From Petrolisthes cinctipes (Eukaryota > Arthropoda > Malacostraca > Decapoda > Porcellanidae): a stretch of DNA of 64,000 bases. Under the pieces are notes generated by a model. That model ran no database searches. It saw only the letters and a list, made by a program, of their open reading frames with translations, and had not been told where the DNA came from. Positions 57,014-64,000 of the stretch are shown here, piece by piece. Location of the stretch: contig JAWQEG010001325.1 of assembly GCA_033782935.1 (NCBI GenBank), positions 1,488,001 through 1,552,000 on the forward strand, written 5' to 3'. The position numbers and the translations under genes were made by a program. Position 1 is the stretch's first letter; each line of letters opens with the position of its first letter.

Positions 57014-57032
57014 TGGGGCGCCTGTCCGGGAT
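57014..57032 (+). promoter_or_regulatory. Possible tRNA primer-binding site of an LTR retrotransposon
   Basis: TGGGGCGCCTGTCCGGGAT begins with TGG, complementary to a tRNA CCA end, and its complement reads like a tRNA acceptor/T-arm. It lies about 100 bp before a Gypsy gag start. The LTR itself (about 56816-57013) is not confirmed by a second copy. Confidence 0.5.
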
Positions 57033-57109
57033 CCTATCTACTTGTATCCTTATTTATGTTGTTTCATGATTGTAGGTATATTGTATTAAATAATTCTATG
57101 TAGCTGTCA

Positions 57110-57490
57110 TAGAAGAGTTCGATGTTAAAGAATTTTAAGATAACCCATCTACTGCTCTTCTTTGTGGGAAAGCTATCAAAAGAGATGATTATATAGCAAT
57201 AGCAGATAATTACAGTATTTCATGTAAACGAAGTTGGAGGAAGGATAAAATTGTAAACACAGTGGTGAGGAAGTTAGTAGAACTAGAGATAGTAGATGTT
57301 GATGCATTAATATTGTGTAGTAATGATGCAGATGTAGATAAAGGAAGGGAACATGAAATAGCAATGTTTGAAAGACAAATGGAAGAGAGAGAAAAGGAAA
57401 GACGGTTTCAATTACAACTATTACAGTTACAAATTGATAACGGTGTGCAAACAAACTCTAATAATTTTGATGTCACCAGACAAGTTCATT
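57110..57490 (+). pseudogene. Gypsy gag, N-terminal fragment
   Basis: The frame begins FDVKEF, then a stop, then AIKRDDYIAIADNYSISCKRSWRKDKI and VVRKLVELEIV, the N-terminal helices common to many animal Gypsy gag proteins. A Glu/Arg coiled coil (ERQMEEREKERRFQLQLLQL) and RQVHLFPTFNP follow. It ends where the capsid homology would begin, cut by a palindromic minisatellite at 57510. The frame 57262-57657 is its open part. It is a structural gag remnant of a different element from the one starting at 58.1 kb. Confidence 0.7.
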
Positions 57491-57509
57491 TATTCCCAAC
57501 ATTTAACCC

Positions 57510-57610
57510 CCAGAGTCCGGGCAGCGGGATTTCCCGCTCGGTCGACAGAGGCCGGGCAGCGGGAAATCCCGCTCTGTCGACAGAGTCCGGGCAGCGGGAA
57601 ATCCCGCTTT
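57510..57610 (+). repeat. Palindromic minisatellite, three units of about 34 bp
   Basis: Units of the form CAGAGTCCGGGCAGCGGGAA followed by ATCCCGCT and a short GTCGA spacer. Each contains the palindrome AGCGGGAAATCCCGCT (first unit AGCGGGATTTCCCGCT). The array replaces the continuation of the gag fragment. Confidence 0.9.
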
Positions 57611-58085
57611 TGGTAATTTATGGGGAAAAACGCCAAATTTGTCGGGAATTTTTTTGATCTGGCTATACTTCACCACCAGACCTTTTCATCCCCACATTCA
57701 ATCAGTGTGTGCTTGACCGTGACAATGGCTGGGCGTAGTGAAGAAAATACGGGCTCGTTCGATTCGGTGCATCCTACCGCGCTGCCGGGCGCACCCTCTC
57801 TTGTAACCTCCACTCCGCGGGTGCAACCAGCTAGATTGCGTCACAGCCACGCTCACAAAGCGAACGCAGCCTCGCTCTCACGGGAAAAGTGACCTCCATT
57901 CCTCACTTGATTTCTCGGCAATGGAGTGTCCTAGAGAGCTGGGGTTGGTTTTAATGGAAAGAGGAGGAGTTGATGGTGAGTACACAATCAAATTTAAGTT
58001 GTCAGTATTGTAGTTTAGACGTAGGGAGTAAGAGAAGTAGAGTGATTTTCCGGGAAATACCCGGACAGGCAGGGTAAAAGTTAGT
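57611..58085. other. Region before the Gmr1-like gag; leader or gag N terminus
   Basis: A 56-codon frame (57726-57893, starting MAGRSEENTG) and a GGTGAGTA splice-donor-like site at 57974 are present. No family is recognised. It is probably untranslated leader or the decayed N terminus of the gag that follows. Confidence 0.4.
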
Positions 58086-58086
58086 A

Positions 58087-60070
58087 TTGCGCCCAGAACC
58101 ACAGAGCGTATTTCCATTCTTGGCCCATCCCGGAGGGGTTAATGAAGAAGATCCCCATGAGTTTTTCTTGGAATTTGAGAAAATAGCAGAGTCTTTAAAG
58201 TGGCCAAAAGAGCAGTGGACTGTACTGGTTCAGACAGCACTGACTGGAAAAGCTAGATCTGTGTATGTTGCATTGACGGGTGACCAAGTTAAAGATTATT
58301 ACATTGTTAAAGATGAAATTATGAAGGCTTATCAAGTAACACCTGATATCAAGTAGACAGAAGTTTAGGTCTATAAAGTGGAGTAATAACCAGTCTTATA
58401 TAGAGTTCGCTCATTCTGTATTTAAAGTAGGAGAAAAGTGGCTTCAGTCAGAAAATGCAACTAGTTATGAGGATCTTAGGGAAATTTTAATGTTGGAGCA
58501 ATTTAAAAGGGCAATACCCCGTGAGGTTAGTGGTTACTTGGAGGAAAGGGAGGTAAGAAGTTTGACCCAGGCAGCCACACTGGCTGAGAATTTCTCACTG
58601 ACTCATTCTGGTTTTGTTCACAGGCCTAATTCAAGCCATTCGTTTAAAAAGAATATTTATTTTGTGGCTCAGAATACAGGGGCTGTGGTTGGGAGAAGTA
58701 ATTCTCAGAGTACATGCTCGAACAATATTACTCAGAGATTCAAACCCATTAATGATTTACGTCATTTAGAATTTGCTCAAGGCAAGAGCAGTGTGACTTG
58801 TTTTTACTGTAAGAAGCCAGGACACGTAATTGCAAGGTGTCCAAAATTGCTAAAGAATGAACAGACTCCAAAGCACACTACTCTTTCCTTTAGTTCGACA
58901 GGGCCTCCTGACCATACTATTCCAGAAACAATACAATGTGATATTGCTAGGTCATTTAAGCCTTTTATATTTGATGGATATGTATCCATTAGTGACAGTA
59001 GAGAAACCTACCCTATTCGTATTTTGAGGGATACTGCAGCTTCACAAAGTGTTATATTGAAGGATTCGCTTCCTGTAGCGGATGGTTTATACACTGGTGA
59101 AAGTGTCCTTCTTGAGGGTTTTGGTGGAACTGTCTCGGTACCTCTTTGCAGGTTATGGTTAGAAGCAGGAATAGTTTCTAATTTTGTCACAGTTGGAGTT
59201 AAGGATTCTCTACCAATTTCTGATGTAACCTTCATACTTGGTAACGATATTGCTGGAGAAAAGATAGTGCCAAATCCCGTTGTGTGTCCTGTTCCTACCA
59301 AAGATAATAACACTACTGAGATAGAGAAGGAATATCCTAAGTTGTTTCCCTCCTGTGTAGTTACACGTGGTATGGTGAAGGCCAACAGGGACACTAATGA
59401 CACAACTACCTCAAACTCTACCTCTGTTTCTGAGGAATTACAGGACTTTGGAATTAATGGGTTATTTAGCCCTGAAAGAAATTTGGGTCCTTGTGGAAGT
59501 GAGTCTGGTAAGCAGATAGAGGATATAGTCTGCAAAGTACCTGTAAGTCGTGATGAGCTTATCAAAGCCCAGGAATTAGATTCCACTTTGTCATCTATAT
59601 TTGCTAAAGCTGTTGCCGAACACGAAGCCTTAGACACTCCAACCTGCTTTTACCTTAAGTCTAGTGTTCTAAAGCGCAAGTTTAGGCCTGTTCATGCCCC
59701 TGCAAATGTTAGGCATCAAATTGTTGTACCATCCTGTTATAGAAGAAATGTTTTGAGCTTGGCCCATGATTTCATAGGAGGATATATGGGTGTTCGTAAG
59801 ACTTATCATAAGATTCTTCAGCATTTCTTTAGGCCAGGTTTGAGAAAGGTTTCGGAGTTTTGTAGGACATGTCATATATGCCAGATGTCGGGGAAACCGA
59901 ATCAAATAATTAAACCAGCCCTTTTAAAACCCATCCCTGCAGTTCATGATCCTTTTGAAAAGATAATAATTGATTGTGTAGGTCCCTTGCCAAAGACAAA
60001 AAGAGGTAATCAATATCTTTTAACCATCATGTGTGGTACTACTAGGTACCCAGAAGCCATACCGTTACGG
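58087..60070 (+). pseudogene. Gmr1-like LTR retrotransposon: gag, protease, integrase
   Basis: Gag begins in frame 58087-58356 (EEDPHEFFLEFEKIAESLKW), shifts near 58353 (RQKFRSIKWSNN), and joins the 624-codon frame from 58490. Then come knuckle CFYCKKPGHVIARC (58798), a retropepsin (ILRDTAASQSVIL at about 59025, then FILGNDIAGEK), a linker of about 90 residues, and integrase: a zinc-binding domain (LAHDFIGGYMGVRKTYHKIL, CRTCHICQ) and the core start (IIIDCVGPLP, TTRYPEAIPLR), where element B copy 3 interrupts. No reverse transcriptase lies between protease and integrase. Known Gmr1-type Ty3/Gypsy elements place integrase before the polymerase, which fits. Protease reads DTA where DTG is usual. 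Confidence 0.82.
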
Positions 60071-60363
60071 AGACAGTCTCGCTCCAGAACAGGTGGAGTG
60101 TGGACGTACTTGTGGCGCTCTGCCTCCATTCTCGTTTGTGTTGTTTTGGAGCTTTTGTTTGTGTTTTTTGTGTTGTTTGTGAGTTCTTATTTGTGTGTTG
60201 TTGTTTCTGTGGTGTTGCTGGTGTTGTTTGTCTGTTGTGGTTCTGTGTATAGTTTTGTTGTGATTGTCTGTGTGTGTGTGGGTGTGTGTGTGTGTCCCTG
60301 GCTGATTGAGTGTTTAGTTGTTTGTGTTGTTGTTTGCTTTCCATCTAGGCCTTGCCTGGCCTG

Positions 60364-61839
60364 ATGGAGAGTGCGGATTCCTGCTTGGAGGCCGACTTGG
60401 CAATGTCGGAGGAAGACGAGTCTCCAATTGAGGATCACTGGTCTGAGCTGCCTTCTCGCAACCCTCCCCCCCTTCTCCTCGGTCACTCCGCAGCTCAGGT
60501 TGCAGCCTTCCACCTCCTCAACCTCTACCAAGCGACCTGTTGATGCCTCGTCCGACTCCTCGCAGGATTCCGATGGTGTGGACTGTTTGCCTCCAGCTGC
60601 CAAGACTGCCAAGGGTGCTTCAGCTGTGCACGACTTACCTTCTCTGCCTCACCCTGGTGTTTCTTCTTTGTATACCAACTCCTTGCCCTCGTCCAACCTT
60701 CCTGCTTTTGCCCCGAGAGATACCTATGTCAAACTCTCCTTCTCTGGAAACCCATCTACGGACACAAAGCTGCGTTGGTTGTCTGATGTCAACAGGGCCT
60801 TCCAGTTGCAGCGTGAACTGGCTGAAGTCAAGATGGCTGCTGTCACCTCCCGGTTTGTCTACATCTCTAGGAAGCGTCAGGAAATCATTGATAGAGTGAA
60901 GGCTGGTGAATTTTTATCTCTGCCTCTCATTCTTGAAGACTCACCCGAGAGGCCTCGTAAGTTCCCCAGCTACATCCTCACCCGTTTTCCTATTGATGTT
61001 GACCCGAAACTTGCCAAAGGATACCCTGGTGTGTACTTTGCCCGTCGTTTTTTCCAAGATAGTTCCCCCATTAGCCGTATTGTTGTTGTCTGGAGTCAAC
61101 CCGATCCACCTCCAAATGAGATTTCCTTTGATTTCCTCCCTTGTCTTCCACCGTGTGAGGTGAGGAAACTTCATAATGACCAGCCTTGGTGCTACAGGTG
61201 CTGGGGAATAGGGCATATCTCCCGGTACTCTTCTGCCAGGCCGAAGTGTGCATGGTGTGCGGGCGACCATGATTCCAAGACGTGTCCTGTCAGGGGTGAA
61301 CCATCACGTCCTGCTGCCTCCACCTCTGAGCCTTCACCTCCTGAAGATACGTCTCGATGGAAGTGTCCACGATGCCTTCAGCCAGGGGTTAACGTGTGGC
61401 ATGGATGTACTCGACGTAAGGTCCAGGCTCGTGTCTCTACTATTGCTCCGCCTCCACCACCACCACCACCCCACCTCCCCCTCCCCAGTCTGCTCCTCCT
61501 ACCAGCCCTGCCTCACCTCCAGACCTGGCCCTCCGCAAGTCTGTTGCTACCCTCATGGCACGATGTACGACTCTTGAAAACCGCTTTTCTGCCCTTGAAG
61601 CCAGGATTGATGGGCTGGTTGCTGCTCAGGCTGCCAATTACTCCAAACTCTCCACCTTGGACGAGGCTCAGCAGGCCATCATCTCAACTGTCACTACCCT
61701 TACCGAAAAGATGGATACTGTTGCATCTCGCCTTGAAAAGCTTTTCGAGTCAGTCCCTTCTCCTGGTCCATCTTCTTCTCCAGGTTGCTCATCTGCCCCC
61801 ACTCACCGGACTTCTAATTCCAAATACAGAGTTCGCTAG
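60364..61839 (+). pseudogene. Element B copy 3 ORF1: gag-like protein with compensating frameshifts
   Basis: The start MESADSCLEADLAMSEEDES is in one frame. Near 60475 it moves to the frame 60371-61906, which holds the core (LSFSGNPSTDTKLRWLSDVN) and zinc knuckles CYRCWGIGHISRYS (last Cys is Ser here), CAWCAGDHDSKTC and CPRCLQPGVNVWHGC. In the polyproline tract near 61475 it returns to the first frame for a C-terminal coiled coil (MARCTTLENRFSALEARIDG through EKMDTVASRLEKLF) ending KYRVR at 61839. The product would be about 490 residues. Its role is RNA packaging. Two indels make it nonfunctional. Confidence 0.8.
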
Positions 61840-61849
61840 TGATTGCCGG

Positions 61850-62776
61850 CTGGAAGTCATCTCCTGGAATGTATGTGGTATCACCAGTTATGCTAAGCTC
61901 ACTTAACTCAAGGCCTATGTTTTTCGTCATCATCCCAGTGTTATTTTTCTCCAGGAAGCATTTCCAGGACGGCCGCTCGCTGCTGGGCAAGCTCCTCCCC
62001 TCTCAGGTTATGTGCCATATGTTCATCTGGTAAGGAATGGTCTTCTGACTTACATACATAGCTCCTTGCCACATCGCCTTCTCCGTACCTCCACTGATCC
62101 TGACATGACCTTTCAGCTATTTGAGGTTCTACCTGGGAATAGAGTACTCCAACTATGTAATGTCTATTCTGCCCCAGCTAGACTCACTCTTGAGGCTCTT
62201 CCTTCTCCAACAGTGCGTGGTATGGTGTATATGGGAGATTTTAATGCTCGGCATTCTGATTTGGGTGATGGTACTGGCTCTATTAATCGTAATGGTGTTC
62301 GTCTCCTTTCATACATACGCAAGCATCATCTGACACACTGGGACACTGGCAGTGCCACTCATTGCCGGGGAGGTACTCTGGATTACATCCTCTCGACTGG
62401 CCTGATAGCATCTCAGGTCCAGTGCTCCTCCGTGCCAGACTTATTCTCTGATCACATTGCTCTTCGGTTTCATTATTCTCTAACTGCTGGGTCAGATGCT
62501 TCAGCCACTTGTTTGCGTATTGCTGTGCCCCCTAAATATTGCCCGACTTACATCTTATTTATGGCCCATGTATTCCCTACATTTGACATATCATCAGCTG
62601 AACAGTTGTACTCTGATCTTGTATCTGCTACTCATGACTTTTATAGGCTATACGTCTCCCGGCCACACCTCCAGCATCGCCATACTGCCCACTCCTGGTC
62701 GCTGGATGCACTTATACAGGAGGCAACCCAACCCCTGACCTACTCCATCGTTACCAGATGTCTAGGGACGCTTTAG
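61850..62776 (+). pseudogene. Element B copy 3 ORF2: endonuclease domain
   Basis: The domain opens EVISWNVCGITSYAKLT. A TAA at 61904 replaces the CAA of copy 1. It continues LKAYVFRHHPSVIFLQEAF, then NGLLTYIHSSLPHRLL, VYMGDFNARHSDLGDG (catalytic Asp/Asn; absent from copy 1), GGTLDYILSTGL and DLFSDHIALRFHYS (Asp-His). Except for the stop, a small shift near 62035 and one near 62735, the EEP domain is complete, so this copy shows the ancestral form. Confidence 0.85.
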
Positions 62777-64000
62777 TTGCCCTTCAGGATTGTGCTCACA
62801 CTGAGTCTTGGCAGCGGTTCACGGACAGCATCAACCAGCAAACAAGTGTGGCTTCTATGTGGCACCTCATCCGTCGGGTTGTTAAAAAGACACCGGCCAC
62901 TGCTCGTCATCACACTCCTGCCGACAATGCCAAACAACTTGTCGATGCCTGGTCAGAACAATCTTCCCCAGCCAGTCTACCCATCCACATACAAGATGCA
63001 CTCGCTTCCCGTGCTGCTGTCCATCGGCTACGTCTAATGTCTGCTCTGTTACAAGATGATGACGATGATGCAGAGGAGATAACTGAGGAGGAGTTGCGCC
63101 TTGCTCTCTCTCGGGGTAGAGCTTCTTCCCCTGGTGATGATGGTATTACTTATGCTGTGCTGCGCCTACTTCAACAAGTTCCTGGGAACCCTCTACTTCG
63201 ACTGTACAATCTTTGTCTTCTTGACGGTTGTGTACCACGAGCCTGGACCAGCAGCACAATAATACCCATCCCTAAGCCCGGCACTGCGAAGTTCAGGCCT
63301 ATTTCCCTTACTTCCTGTTTCTGTAAGGTTATGGAGAGAATCTTACTCAATCGTCTCATGTACAGACTGCAGGATCGCCTTTCTCCATGGCTGTTTGGTT
63401 TCCTTCCCCAGCGGAGCACACATCACTGCCTATTCGACCTGTACTCTCGCCTTTCCAGGGACAGTGTGATGGCCTTCATTGACCTTCGAAGTGCCTTCGA
63501 TGTTGCTAATAGAGAAGTCATTTTGGATCAACTGGTTGACTTTGGGATAAAGGGTAATCTACTACGGTGGATTCGGGGCTACCTGAGTAACAGGACCTCC
63601 CGTGTGTTTTTCAGTGGTGCACTCAGTCCTTTGTGCAGTTTTCATCTTGGTAGGCCTCAAGGTGATGTTCTCAGCCCATTGTTATTTAATATTCTGATGC
63701 ATCGGTTGCTCACTTCTCTCCCTGATATTCCTGGAACTACAATTACATGCTATGCTGATGATATCTGTGTTCATTCTTCCTCACCAAGGGATCTCCAGCG
63801 GTTTCTTGACTCCTTCTCTTTGGTCTCCTCTCACTGTGGCATTATTGCCTCCCCAGATAAGAGCAGAATATTCACCTGCCGCCTTCCTCAAGCTCAGCTA
63901 GTGTTCACTATTGGAGGGACTGTCATTCCCATGTGTTCCCAGTACTGCTACCTGGGTGCGCCAGTCAATATTTGGCCGATTGTCCCTGCCAGACCTCAAG
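62737..64000 (+). CDS. Element B copy 3 ORF2: reverse transcriptase domain, open to the window edge
   Basis: One frame without stops, first Met at 62758. A linker with LLQDDDDDAEEITEEELRLA is followed by the fingers (RGRASSPGDDGITYAVLRLL, STIIPIPKPGTAKFRPISLT), GFLPQRSTHHCLFDL, VMAFIDLRSAFDVANREVIL (catalytic Asp), GRPQGDVLSPLLFNILM and TITCYADDICVHS with intact YADD at about 63750. Then thumb sequence FTIGGTVIPMCSQY continues past the edge. RNase H is expected beyond. It primes element cDNA on nicked target DNA. This is the best preserved polymerase of family B in the window. Confidence 0.88.

Larger units (their letters stand above)
60071..64000 (+). mobile_element. Non-LTR retrotransposon B, copy 3 (5' complete), running off the window
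   Basis: It starts within the integrase frame near 60071 with sequence parallel to the leader of copy 1 (TCGCTCCAGAAC, GGCGCTCTGCC). It has a G/T-rich leader to about 60350, ORF1 (60364-61839) and ORF2 from about 61850 to beyond 64000. It retains the endonuclease and polymerase blocks missing from copy 1. The 5' junction is placed to within a few bases only. Confidence 0.9.

Noticed and set aside
61985..62335. The copy 1 deletion relative to copy 3 starts at CATCTG|GTAAGG, like a spliced intron
   Set aside because: The 3' side ends CATCTG, not AG, and a 6-bp CATCTG repeat at both edges explains the loss as a microhomology deletion.

Overview
The window is animal nuclear DNA. It has spliced genes with GT/AG introns, dense (GA)n, (AC)n and (ATT)n microsatellites, and many nested transposable elements. 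A chemosensory-type ionotropic receptor gene, DIRS-like and Gmr1-like retrotransposons and very microsatellite-rich introns suggest an arthropod, most likely a decapod crustacean. That assignment is inference, because no rRNA or mitochondrial marker is present.

Layout. 1-7786: two I-group non-LTR retrotransposons on the minus strand (element A, then element B copy 1). 7787-11170: an interrupted repeat, a mariner-type transposase remnant, microsatellites and a foldback repeat. 11173-18367: eight exons of an ionotropic receptor (IR), the only likely host gene; its introns carry foldback MITEs and minisatellites. 18370-22270: MITE cluster and low-complexity DNA. 22278-30140: a nearly complete PIF/Harbinger transposon with a four-exon Myb/SANT gene (+) and a three-exon HARBI1-type nuclease (-), lying between long compound inverted arms; a hAT MITE sits in a nuclease intron. 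30141-33330: mostly anonymous and microsatellite-rich, with a CR1/jockey-like 3' end. 33330-41285: a Gypsy polymerase cut by a full-length I-group element C. 41730-56815: I-group element D, itself broken by element B copy 2 and by a 7.24 kb DIRS-like tyrosine-recombinase element. 56816-60070: a Gypsy leader/gag remnant, a palindromic minisatellite, and a Gmr1-like LTR element. 60071-64000: element B copy 3, running off the window.

How it fits together. Target duplications and interrupted reading frames give a relative order of insertion: C landed in the Gypsy reverse transcriptase, B2 in ORF1 of D, the DIRS-like element in the endonuclease of D, B3 in the Gmr1-like integrase, and the hAT MITE in the Harbinger nuclease intron. 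The strongest structural findings are: the DIRS-like element, whose inverted termini, one-sided extension, internal complementary region and 3-bp ATT junction can all be read directly; the Harbinger element, whose two genes start at mirror-image copies of the same arm; and a gag-protease-integrase reading frame with no reverse transcriptase between protease and integrase.
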